From positions 1 through 64,000 of the forward strand of contig CADCHN010000006.1 in the NCBI GenBank assembly GCA_902801295.1: a stretch of 64,000 bases of DNA, written 5' to 3'. The stretch is from Oscillospiraceae bacterium (lineage in GTDB: Bacteria > Bacillota > Clostridia > Oscillospirales > Oscillospiraceae). The notes under the pieces were generated by a model. The model ran no database searches. It was not told the origin of the DNA and worked only from the letters and a program-made list of their open reading frames with translations. The position numbers and the translations under genes were made by a program. Every line of letters begins with the position of its first letter. Position 1 is the stretch's first letter. Shown here piece by piece: positions 37,212 through 44,274 of the stretch.

Positions 37212-38183
37212 TTATTCAGCATCGATCAATTCCAAAAAAACAGACTCCGGTATTATTTTCAGATCAGCGCCCTCGAGGATCAGTTTCTCCGCTTTTTTCT
37301 GTTTGCTGCTTTTCCCGTCTTTGATTGCTTTACAATAGTCGTTATTGCCGAGGATGAGATAATTGGTCTTCTTCGTAACCCCATCTCCGCAGATGCCACC
37401 GATGTCAACTACCAGCTGCATTGCATCACGGCGAGTGAAAGACTCAAGCGCGCCAGTAAACACGCAAACCTTGCCATATAGTGGGCTGCTTTCATTCGAG
37501 TATCCCTCTTTAGCCACAATGCTTTTGGCCATTGAATTATAACTCTTTGCAGTCGGCTCCATTGCGTCAACAAAAGAGTCCGAAGCAGACATCTTGAGAT
37601 ACGCTTCACCGGCAATTATGGCATCACGAGCAGCCCGGTGTTCGTATCTCGCAGGCAAGTCAAGCTCTGATATGAGCGTATCAAGGCGATGGTTTGGCCA
37701 GTCTTTGTACATACGGCGCGAAATGCGCATAGTGTCAATGAAATCGTTTTTCAACGGAGGTAAATTTAGATCTACACAAGCGTCATAGAGGAAGTTGATG
37801 TCAAAATTTACATTATGCCCCACAAGGGCACTTTCTCCCAGGAATTTTATGTATTCAGGAAGAACGGAATCAAGGGCAGGCGCGTCCTTGAGCATATCAT
37901 TAGTGATCCCCGTCAGCGCAGATATAAAAGCATCAATTTCATAACCGGGATTTACGAGTTGCTCGTAAGTTTCCGCCTGAACTCCATCTGCATATCTGAC
38001 CGCAGCCAATTCAATGATGTCATCAAACATAGGGGAAAGACCTGTCGTTTCAACATCGATCGCGACAAAATCACGGGTTGCGAGAAGAAGGCTTTTCCCC
38101 TTTTGCTCGCGCTTAATACCAGCATCATTTTGCACTGTTACGCGTCCGTCGTCTTCGACAACAATTCTAACGCCTACACTCAT
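37212..38183 (-). CDS. DnaQ-like 3'-5' exonuclease with BRCT domain
   Basis: A 323-residue protein with a DEDD exonuclease domain: VAIDVETTG (ExoI), HNVNFDINFLYDA (ExoII) and HRAARDA (ExoIII) at about 40-195. A BRCT domain follows (KVCVFTGALESFTRRDAMQLV... TNYLILG), as in the C-terminus of NAD-dependent ligases. This DnaQ-BRCT pairing is common in Firmicutes. Here it is carried by the prophage on the lysogeny strand, so it is probably cargo that benefits the host or excludes other phages. The start at 38183 has GGAGAG upstream, and a 17-bp palindrome lies 20 bases before it. Confidence 0.88.
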   Translation of the reverse strand: MSVGVRIVVEDDGRVTVQNDAGIKREQKGKSLLLATRDFVAIDVETTGLSPMFDDIIELAAVRYADGVQAETYEQLVNPGYEIDAFISALTGITNDMLKDAPALDSVLPEYIKFLGESALVGHNVNFDINFLYDACVDLNLPPLKNDFIDTMRISRRMYKDWPNHRLDTLISELDLPARYEHRAARDAIIAGEAYLKMSASDSFVDAMEPTAKSYNSMAKSIVAKEGYSNESSPLYGKVCVFTGALESFTRRDAMQLVVDIGGICGDGVTKKTNYLILGNNDYCKAIKDGKSSKQKKAEKLILEGADLKIIPESVFLELIDAE

Positions 38184-38202
38184 ATTTCTCTCCATCCTCC
38201 CC

Positions 38203-38219
38203 GTGTCCGAATCGGGCAC
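38203..38219. repeat. Dispersed 17-bp palindrome, copy 2
   Basis: GTGTCCGAATCGGGCAC, just upstream of the exonuclease start codon, overlapping its likely promoter region. Confidence 0.8.
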
Positions 38220-38284
38220 ATTACCAGAATTTACTTGCAGATTATTCGACAGCATCCCTCTACAATGGCAGCGGAGGGATGTTT

Positions 38285-38887
38285 ATGCCAAATACAAATT
38301 ACAGACAGTATAAAAAAGCAAGAAACGCCGCATGGCGAACGCTGATCGCCTGCGGCGTGGACACGCTGCCGGTTGATCTGCGCAAAATATGCGGGCAGCT
38401 GGGATATGAGCTGTATGCCTACAGCAAGGCCGGCGCTCTGATTGCGGCCTTCCGGGTCGAGGATCAGGCGCGGGAGTCGGACGGCTTCACGGTTGTCTAC
38501 GAGGGCGTGCCGCGGATCTTTTTCAATGACGCCGCACCGATCGGGCGGCAGCGCTTCACGATCGCGCACGAGATCGGCCACGTCGTCCTCGGGCATTTTG
38601 ACGCCGGCCGCTTTGCGATCTGGCGCCGCAGGGCGCCGGATCCGGACGCCGCCGAAACACAGGCCAACCAGTTCGCCGCGCGATTGCTGGCGCCGGCCTG
38701 CGTGCTCCACGCCCTGGACGCCGAGACGCCGGAGGCGATCGCGCAGCTGTGCGGTCTGTCGATCACCGCGGCGGGATACCGCGCCGGGCGCCTTGCCCAG
38801 CTCCGGGATCGGAATAAGTTTCTGATACACCCCTTAGAGCGGCGGGTGTTCCGTCAGTTTATGCCATTTATTCAGTCTCGCTTTTGA
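38285..38887 (+). CDS. ImmA/IrrE-family metallopeptidase
   Basis: A 200-residue zinc peptidase. The catalytic helix HEIGHVVLGH (about 97-106) is complete, followed by a downstream acidic residue in AETQANQFAA. In ICEBs1 and related phages ImmA cleaves the XRE repressor after DNA damage or cell signals, triggering induction. Here it faces the repressor gene and overlaps its 3' end by 20 bases instead of sharing its operon. The ATG at 38285 is preferred; the ATG at 38279 abuts GGAGGG. Confidence 0.9.
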   Translation: MPNTNYRQYKKARNAAWRTLIACGVDTLPVDLRKICGQLGYELYAYSKAGALIAAFRVEDQARESDGFTVVYEGVPRIFFNDAAPIGRQRFTIAHEIGHVVLGHFDAGRFAIWRRRAPDPDAAETQANQFAARLLAPACVLHALDAETPEAIAQLCGLSITAAGYRAGRLAQLRDRNKFLIHPLERRVFRQFMPFIQSRF

Positions 38888-39290
38888 CCTGACTCAAAGC
38901 CTCGCGGATCTCGTCCCGGTCGGGCGCGCCGCTGAGCTTATCAATGCGCTTGCCCCGGGCGGCCAGCTGGATCATTTCCGGCTGGCCGTCTTTTTTATAC
39001 GGCTCCAGCGTCAGATCCACGACCGCACGCGCCCGGTCATCCGCTGCGTGATAGGCAGCCAGCAAGGCGGCGTCTTCATCCGAAACGGCAGCAACCGGTG
39101 AGGAACTGCGGCAAAGGAGATAATCTGATGTGCAACCGAAAAGATCGCAGAGAGCATCTATTGTCGCCGGATCAAGCTCACGCTTTTCAGTTTCGTAGCG
39201 GGAGATCGTCATTCCGGTGCAATTCATTTTTGCAGCAAGATCCGCCTGCGTCATGTTTGCTTTCTCTCGCAGATAGCGAATACGGTTCAT
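38868..39290 (-). CDS. XRE-family phage repressor
   Basis: A 140-residue regulator with an N-terminal helix-turn-helix (ANMTQADLAAKMNCTGMTISRYETEKREL, about 12-40) and a C-terminal helical region rich in Asp, Ala and Arg. This is the arrangement of ImmR/CI-type repressors cleaved by ImmA. It is divergent from the early operon, and the 189-base gap contains three related operator-like sites. The start at 39290 has GGGGGCGA upstream. It should keep the early promoter silent. Confidence 0.88.
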   Translation of the reverse strand: MNRIRYLREKANMTQADLAAKMNCTGMTISRYETEKRELDPATIDALCDLFGCTSDYLLCRSSSPVAAVSDEDAALLAAYHAADDRARAVVDLTLEPYKKDGQPEMIQLAARGKRIDKLSGAPDRDEIREALSQVKSETE

Positions 39291-39314
39291 GCGGTCGCCC
39301 CCTTTTGTATGAAA

Positions 39315-39343
39315 ATTATACAATGCTGAATTCTTTTTTTCAG
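39315..39343 (-). promoter_or_regulatory. Probable repressor promoter
   Basis: A perfect minus-strand TATAAT at 39315-39320 lies 24 bases before the repressor start, with a poor -35 (CTGAAA) inside a small hairpin GCTGAA...TTCAGC. Confidence 0.45.
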
Positions 39344-39349
39344 CATTTT

Positions 39350-39432
39350 ATCTAAATCGGTTATTTATTTTGTGAATCTGCTTGACAATTAACCATCGTG
39401 GTTTTATATTCTGGATTGTAACCGATTCGGTT
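39350..39432. promoter_or_regulatory. Three operator-like sites in the genetic switch
   Basis: AACCGATTCGGTT (39420-39432) and AACCATCGTGGTT (39391-39403) are 13-bp palindromes of the form AACC-5-GGTT. A half-site with AAATCGGTT ends at 39362. The middle one lies in the spacer of the early promoter, as expected for repression. Confidence 0.6.
39382..39410 (+). promoter_or_regulatory. Main rightward early promoter of the prophage
   Basis: Perfect TTGACA, 17 bases, TATATT, with an operator-like palindrome between the two boxes. Confidence 0.8.
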
Positions 39433-39479
39433 ATTTTTCAACAATTCAAACAGAGTTTTTAACAGGAGGAGGTGATCGG

Positions 39480-40304
39480 ACGAAAGCAGTATTCCGTTAC
39501 CCCGGCTCCAAGTGGTCCATTGCAGACTGGATCATAAGTCATTTCCCCGCTGGCTACGAAAAGATGGTGTATCTGGAGCCCTTCTGCGGCAGCGGTGCAG
39601 TGTTCTTCAACAAGCTCCCCGGAGCGGTCGAAACGGTGAACGACTTAGAGAGCGACATTACAAATCTCTTTAGAGTCCTGCGCGAATCGCCTGATGAGCT
39701 AAAACGTGTGCTTGAACTCACACCGTATAGCCGGGAGGAGTACGATTTGAGCTTTGAACCGTGCGACGATCCGATAGAGAAGGCCCGCCGTTTTATGGTG
39801 AAGACAACGCAGGCCATTGGCGCAAAGATGGACGGCAAATGCGGATGGCGAAACCACAAGCAAATGAACATCGGCGGCACGGCCTGTAAATGGGGCGGCA
39901 TTGCAGACACGATTGGCGAAGCCGCTGCGCGGCTCCGCGGCGACACCACTCACCTTGTCCAAATTGAACACCGAGATGCCCTTCAACTGATTCGTCAGTA
40001 CAACTACCCGGAGGTCCTCATGTACCTGGATCCTCCTTATGTCCGTTCAACGCGAAAATCCGGAAAACTCTATCGCCATGAAATGGACGACGCGGGGCAT
40101 GTTGAGCTTCTGGAGCTGATCACTGCGAGCCGCGCAAAGATCATCCTCAGCGGCTATGACTGTGAGCTGTATAACCATGCACTGGCCGGATGGCATAAGG
40201 ATACTACGCTGTCTCAGACCACCTCTTCGGAAATGGCTCAGGAAACGATCTGGATGAACTACGCGCCGCCCCTGGAGCAAATTAAAATTGATTTTTACCA
40301 TTAA
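39480..40304 (+). CDS. Dam-type DNA adenine methylase with ACG start
   Basis: A 274-residue N6-adenine methyltransferase if read from ACG at 39480. From there the frame gives the family N-terminus KAVFRYPGSKWSIADWI with the SAM-binding FRYPGSKW box. LEPFCGSGAVFF (about 33-44) follows, then DPPYVRS, the catalytic DPPY motif, near 180. AGGAGG stands at the right distance before the ACG, and no ATG, GTG or TTG in this frame lies upstream. The first standard start (ATG at 39564) would remove the SAM box. Either ACG is used, or an ATG has mutated and the gene is weak or dead. It would mark phage DNA against restriction or regulate early genes. Confidence 0.85.
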   Translation, partial: TKAVFRYPGSKWSIADWIISHFPAGYEKMVYLEPFCGSGAVFFNKLPGAVETVNDLESDITNLFRVLRESPDELKRVLELTPYSREEYDLSFEPCDDPIEKARRFMVKTTQAIGAKMDGKCGWRNHKQMNIGGTACKWGGIADTIGEAAARLRGDTTHLVQIEHRDALQLIRQYNYPEVLMYLDPPYVRSTRKSGKLYRHEMDDAGHVELLELITASRAKIILSGYDCELYNHALAGWHKDTTLSQTTSSEMAQETIWMNYAPPLEQIKIDFYH

Positions 40305-40314
40305 GGAGGAGACC

Positions 40315-40548
40315 ATGAAGACAACACCGAAACTGGAGGGGCTGCGGCCCAGGAGGATTGCCCAGGGGCTGACCCAACAGCAGCTCGCTGACGTCCTGGA
40401 GCTCAACCGCAGTACCGTCGCCGTTTGGGAGACGGGTCAGGGCTTGCCGTCGGCGGCCCTGCTCCCAAGGCTGGCGGAGCTGCTGCACTGCAGCATCGAC
40501 GAGCTGTTTGTGCCCGATTCGGGCACCGGGGAGGTGAGCAGCGCGTGA
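40315..40548 (+). CDS. XRE-family regulator, Cro-like
   Basis: A 77-residue protein that is almost only a helix-turn-helix domain (QGLTQQQLADVLELNRSTVAVWETGQGLPS, about 17-46). This fits a Cro-like or second repressor in the early operon. AAGGAGGA precedes the ATG. Its last codons contain copy 3 of the 17-bp palindrome (protein VPDSGTG), so it may be autoregulated there. Confidence 0.85.
   Translation: MKTTPKLEGLRPRRIAQGLTQQQLADVLELNRSTVAVWETGQGLPSAALLPRLAELLHCSIDELFVPDSGTGEVSSA
40510..40526. repeat. Dispersed 17-bp palindrome, copy 3 (perfect)
   Basis: GTGCCCGATTCGGGCAC, fully symmetric around its central T, inside the 3' end of the Cro-like gene and 80 bases before the next start codon. 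Confidence 0.85.
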
Positions 40549-40607
40549 GCGATCCCGTTACGACCTGCCCTACAGAGTCAGTCTACCCCACGAAGGGAGA
40601 GAAATCC

Positions 40608-41057
40608 ATGCAGTCCAACTACCGGAATATTTGCAAAATCGCGAGGGCGGCTACCAGGCAGTCGCAGGAGCGCTTTGCCGAGATGATCGGCGTCAGCTAC
40701 GACGCGGTGCGGCAGTACGAGGCCGGGACGATCATGCCCTCCGACGAGGTCGTCACCAGCATGATCGAAGTCTCCGGGATGCGCGTGCTGGGCTACTGGC
40801 ACCTGCTCAACAAGTCCCGCGTCGCCTCCGATCTGCTGCCGGAGGTGGAACGGCTTTCGCTGCCCCAGGCGGTGATTCAGCTGATCCTCCGCGTACAGGA
40901 CTTTGACCGCCGTCACCGCAGCCAGGATCTGATGCAGATCGCCCAGGACGGCCGTATCGATCCCAAAGAGCGCGAGATCTACGATCAGATCGTGGACGAG
41001 CTCGAGGTCATCGTACAGGCGGCCATGCAGCTGAAGTTTGCGAAGCCGGACGAATAG
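40608..41057 (+). CDS. XRE-family regulator with helical C-terminus
   Basis: A 149-residue protein: an N-terminal helix-turn-helix (RQSQERFAEMIGVSYDAVRQYEAGTIMPS) followed by about 90 residues of helices rich in Asp, Gln and Ile. GGGAGAG lies seven bases before ATG 40608. An in-frame GTG at 40545, overlapping the previous stop, would add 21 residues. It resembles regulators that follow Cro in Firmicute prophages and may control the lytic switch. Confidence 0.75.
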   Translation: MQSNYRNICKIARAATRQSQERFAEMIGVSYDAVRQYEAGTIMPSDEVVTSMIEVSGMRVLGYWHLLNKSRVASDLLPEVERLSLPQAVIQLILRVQDFDRRHRSQDLMQIAQDGRIDPKEREIYDQIVDELEVIVQAAMQLKFAKPDE

Positions 41058-41066
41058 GAGGAGCTT

Positions 41067-41318
41067 ATGGAACTGATCAAGAAAAAAGAGGCAGCCGAGC
41101 TCCTTGCCATCAGCGAGAGCACCCTCGAAAAGCTGATTGCCAGCAAGAAGCTGCCGTCCTATAAGGTGACGCCAAAGGCCGTTCGCATCGACCGCGCGGA
41201 CGTGGAGGCATATCTCGCGGCGCGGAAAACGAGCGTCGAGTCCGTTCTCCCTCAGCGCAGGAGTAAGACGCCGGCGGTGCGCCCCTGCACCTATGTCCCC
41301 GGGATGAAGGTGGTGTGA
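41067..41318 (+). CDS. Excisionase-like DNA-binding protein
   Basis: An 83-residue protein with a MerR-like winged helix (KKEAAELLAISESTLEKLIASKKLPSYKV... VRIDRADVEAYLA), the HTH_17/excisionase fold. A basic tail follows. It may direct the integrase toward excision, although it is not next to int. AGGAGG precedes the ATG. Confidence 0.75.
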   Translation: MELIKKKEAAELLAISESTLEKLIASKKLPSYKVTPKAVRIDRADVEAYLAARKTSVESVLPQRRSKTPAVRPCTYVPGMKVV

Positions 41319-41320
41319 CG

Positions 41321-41950
41321 ATGGGCAGCAAGAACAGCATGATGATCCTGGCTGACAGGATCGCGCGGAAGATCATTGCCGAGCAGACCCGGGCGCGCAT
41401 CGCCATCTCCTTCGACGGGGCGATCATCGCCGCCAACAAAGCGCTGCATATGGGTCCCGGCCGCTCCGCCGCCTTTTCGGAGGCGTATCACGAGGCCATG
41501 GACTGGCTGGCGGAAATGTTCATTTCTGACTGCGACGACAATAAGGACAAGCAGCTCGAGTATGCCAAGGCCAAGCGCGACGAGCTGATCCTCAAGATCG
41601 TCGGCCCGGAGAACTTCGCACCTTTTGACAAGAGCTACGGCGAGGCCTGCATGGACGAGCTCAAGCGGATCCGTGCGATGCAGCGCGTGCCGGATCTGCC
41701 GCTCAAGCTCGGCGACAAGGTCTATTTTCTGATCTACGAGCTTGAAGAATACGGCGGCCTGCAGGTCAGCGACCCGATGAAGGTCAACGGCGTCGGGTAC
41801 CGCGGCTTTTGCTGCAGCTCTCTGGCAGACGACCCCGACGACATGACGGACATTTACGTTTGGAGCTGCCTGGGCCGCGACGCCTTCCGCACCCGCGAGG
41901 CCGCCGAGGCGGCAGTGGCGAAGATTAAGGAGGCGGGCAAGGAGACATGA
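41321..41950 (+). CDS. Phage protein of unknown function
   Basis: A 209-residue protein with a helical N-terminal part and a C-terminal beta domain containing KLGDKVYFLIYELEEYGG and a motif FRTREAAEAAVAKI. The last motif recurs in the gene at 42290 (FFRTREEAVAAMLL), so the two share a small C-terminal module. The start at 41321 or the GTG at 41315 is possible. No known family is recognised. Confidence 0.65.
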   Translation: MGSKNSMMILADRIARKIIAEQTRARIAISFDGAIIAANKALHMGPGRSAAFSEAYHEAMDWLAEMFISDCDDNKDKQLEYAKAKRDELILKIVGPENFAPFDKSYGEACMDELKRIRAMQRVPDLPLKLGDKVYFLIYELEEYGGLQVSDPMKVNGVGYRGFCCSSLADDPDDMTDIYVWSCLGRDAFRTREAAEAAVAKIKEAGKET

Positions 41951-42309
41951 CGCTCAAACAGTGCACCCGCGAGGAGCTGATCTTCGTTATTGAACGGTTG
42001 ATGTTTTACAGTTTATCCAACGAGCACTATCTGCATAGAGCCTTGAACGATGTTGAAGATCAGCGCTTCGAGAAAAAGATGGAGGAGTGTAGGCGACTTT
42101 CGCATCTGGCCTCACAGAAAAGCCGCGAGTATGTGGAGCTAATGAAGCCCTATGAAGGAAAGCCCATTTCGGAAGTTCCCTCTTCCGTGCTCAAAAAGGC
42201 GGGCAATCTGCTCAAAGAATCTACAGCGGCAGATATGAGGTGGAATAAACTTATGGGGATCGATATGACGCCGGGGAGGAACAAGAGGCATGGAAAGACT
42301 CACGACTGA
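41947..42309 (+). CDS. Small helical phage protein
   Basis: A 120-residue mostly helical protein with a basic C-terminus. It starts on the ATGA overlap with the preceding gene, and its end overlaps the next start by 20 bases, so it is translationally coupled on both sides. Unrecognised. Confidence 0.6.
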   Translation: MTLKQCTREELIFVIERLMFYSLSNEHYLHRALNDVEDQRFEKKMEECRRLSHLASQKSREYVELMKPYEGKPISEVPSSVLKKAGNLLKESTAADMRWNKLMGIDMTPGRNKRHGKTHD

Positions 42310-42883
42310 TAAACCCGTCCGGGAAATGAACAATACCGAGCTTGCCCACAATGCCTGTTACGGCGTGGACGGATTGGCTCGGTACCGCGATTTCGATATG
42401 GACGTCGATGCGCGCGATTTGTGCACCCGTCTGGTGGATGAGTATTGCGGCCTTGAGGGGGAATTCCATGGGGATCTCGACTTCGACGAGTTCATGGCGG
42501 ACGCCCTGCAGTACGGCCCTGAAGAGCCTCTCGGGCTCATTGCTCTGTTCTACCGTTCGATTTGGGCCCAGGCGGAGCTCCGGGCGCGGCTCAAGCGCTA
42601 TGAAGATCTGGAGGAAGCCGGGCGTCTCGTGACGCTGCCGTGCAATCCCAAAGACACGGTCTTTCTCATCGAGTCCGTCTACGCGGGACGGAAGAAGATC
42701 GGGGAGACTGTCGCCAAGGCGGAGATCGACCGGTTTATCATTGCAGACGGCAAGGGCCCGGTTGCCGACGTGTGCACTGACGGCGGCGGCTGGTATGAGG
42801 CGATGGAACCGAAGGACTTCTTTCGCACGCGCGAGGAAGCCGTGGCGGCTATGCTGCTTGAGGAGCAGGCTGACCATGGATGA
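42290..42883 (+). CDS. Phage protein of unknown function
   Basis: A 197-residue acidic protein. Residues about 40-110 are helical. The C-terminal part has VTLPCNPKDTVFLIESVYAG and KAEIDRFIIADGKGPVADV, a beta pattern common in short phage proteins of gut Clostridia, and ends with FFRTREEAVAAM, related to the end of the 41321 gene. No catalytic motif is visible. Confidence 0.65.
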   Translation: MERLTTDKPVREMNNTELAHNACYGVDGLARYRDFDMDVDARDLCTRLVDEYCGLEGEFHGDLDFDEFMADALQYGPEEPLGLIALFYRSIWAQAELRARLKRYEDLEEAGRLVTLPCNPKDTVFLIESVYAGRKKIGETVAKAEIDRFIIADGKGPVADVCTDGGGWYEAMEPKDFFRTREEAVAAMLLEEQADHG

Positions 42884-42992
42884 TGCCGAGACGCTCCCGT
42901 GCTCCGTGGAGAGCTGCCCCCGGTGGACGGCAGCCGGCTGCCCGTTCGCCTATAACTGCGAAGACTTCGACTGGAGGGATGAAGACGCATGA
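42876..42992 (+). CDS. 38-residue cysteine-containing protein
   Basis: MDDAETLPCSVESCPRW begins a peptide with four cysteines (C, C, C, C in CSVESC and CPFAYNC) that could bind zinc. It overlaps the previous gene by eight bases and the next by four; GGAGCAGG precedes it. Confidence 0.55.
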   Translation: MDDAETLPCSVESCPRWTAAGCPFAYNCEDFDWRDEDA

Positions 42993-43246
42993 ATGCACAC
43001 GAATTAAAAATCCTGCCGGAGCACTTCCAGGCTGTCTGGAACGGTGACAAGCGGGCCGAGCTGCGTAAAGACGATCGAGGGTATGCAGTCGGCGACGTCC
43101 TTGTTCTTCGCGAGTGGGACGGCCATGAGTACACCGGATCCGCCCTCGCGGTCAGGATCACGCACATTCTCCGCAACTGCCCCGAATACGGCCTTGCCGA
43201 CGGCTACTGCATCCTGTCAATCGGCTCCTTGTCAGATCGGAGGTGA
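42989..43246 (+). CDS. DUF3850 / ASCH-like protein
   Basis: An 85-residue domain: HELKILPEHFQAVWNGDKRAELR, then YAVGDVLVLREWD. This is the DUF3850 pattern, a PUA-related ASCH-like fold thought to bind RNA or modified nucleotides. It is frequent in phages of Firmicutes. The start is on an ATGA overlap. Confidence 0.85.
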   Translation: MNAHELKILPEHFQAVWNGDKRAELRKDDRGYAVGDVLVLREWDGHEYTGSALAVRITHILRNCPEYGLADGYCILSIGSLSDRR

Positions 43247-43251
43247 TAATT

Positions 43252-43548
43252 GTGAGCATTCTTATCACGGGCATGGAGATGCCGGAGGGCGCGCTCGGTG
43301 CCGTTCCCGTTATTATTTTTGCGGACGGGGTAGTACGCCACTATTTTTCGCATTTGAAATTAGGGGACGCCATCCCCGTCCCACCGCATGTGGATTTGGT
43401 AGACCGCGAAGCGCTTATGGACGATATCATTTGCAGCACGGTGTTATCCGGCAGAAAAGCGCCGAAAGAGGCCGCCATTGTGCAGGAAGTGCTGGATATC
43501 GTCGGGGATGCCAATGCCATCATCCCGGCAGAGGAGGGCGAAACATGA
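43252..43548 (+). CDS. Small phage protein, unknown
   Basis: A 98-residue protein with a hydrophobic beta-type N-terminus (MSILITGMEMPEGALG) and an acidic helical C-terminus. GGAGGTG lies seven bases before the GTG start. Similar ORFs, with ITGMEMP near the start, are common in Firmicute prophages without assigned function. Confidence 0.6.
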   Translation: MSILITGMEMPEGALGAVPVIIFADGVVRHYFSHLKLGDAIPVPPHVDLVDREALMDDIICSTVLSGRKAPKEAAIVQEVLDIVGDANAIIPAEEGET

Positions 43549-43745
43549 AAGCTGGCGATGTCCCGAAATTCAAGGCGCAAGGCGTTGAGCAATGCTGGCA
43601 TTGCAAACACAGAGACGGAAGCGGTGTGCATCATGTCAATGGCTATTGGTATCGCTTGCCATACTGCAAGGTGTGTGATGCTGACATGACGATTATCTAT
43701 GAGCCGCCGTGCAGAGGATTTGAGGCAAAGGAGGGCGAGACATGA
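43545..43745 (+). CDS. Cysteine/histidine-rich small protein
   Basis: A 66-residue protein with CWHCKHRDGSGVHH and CKVC, a probable zinc-binding fold. It overlaps both neighbours by four bases. Confidence 0.6.
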   Translation: MKAGDVPKFKAQGVEQCWHCKHRDGSGVHHVNGYWYRLPYCKVCDADMTIIYEPPCRGFEAKEGET

Positions 43746-43981
43746 AGAGAGATTGCGAGCGTTGCGTCCACGAAAACAAATCCCCGATGGCTGAGCCATG
43801 CAGGACTTGTGGAATTGCAATGCTAAACTTTGAGCCGAGGAAGCCCCTCACCAACGCCGATCTCCTCCGTGCCGAGTCGGATGAAGGCCTCGCCGACGCC
43901 ATCTTCTACACGCTGAGCGAATTTCCATCCAAGGAGGCACTGCTCGCGTTTTTGCGGGAGGAGGTGAAAAGCGATGCTTGA
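43742..43981 (+). CDS. Cysteine-rich small protein
   Basis: A 79-residue protein with CERCVH and CRTCG near the N-terminus (zinc-ribbon like) and an acidic helical tail LSEFPSKEALLAFLREEV. Overlaps the preceding gene by four bases. Confidence 0.6.
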   Translation: MKRDCERCVHENKSPMAEPCRTCGIAMLNFEPRKPLTNADLLRAESDEGLADAIFYTLSEFPSKEALLAFLREEVKSDA

Positions 43982-44210
43982 CCGGATCAATGAGATCATG
44001 CAGGCGATCTGCGACAACTGCCACTTTCCGTTTTTGCTCTCGGATCAGTCCCAGCTGGACGCCTACTGCGCCGCCTGCATGATCGACGCGCAGATCACGG
44101 CCGCCGTGGCTGCCGGCCGCTATGAGGGCTTCCGTCTCGGGATCGAGGCCGGAGGCAATAAAAATGCCCCTGCCTGTGCGGGCACACAGACAAGGGCACT
44201 CACGATCTAA
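43974..44210 (+). CDS. Small phage protein with zinc-ribbon start
   Basis: A 78-residue protein; ICDNCHFP and YCAACM provide two CxxC pairs. It ends the close-packed block of small genes before the replication genes. Confidence 0.55.
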   Translation: MLDRINEIMQAICDNCHFPFLLSDQSQLDAYCAACMIDAQITAAVAAGRYEGFRLGIEAGGNKNAPACAGTQTRALTI

Positions 44211-44274
44211 AAGACCATGAAGACAAGACATAATATAGCACAATTCAAAAACAAATGCAAGGGAGGGATAACAG

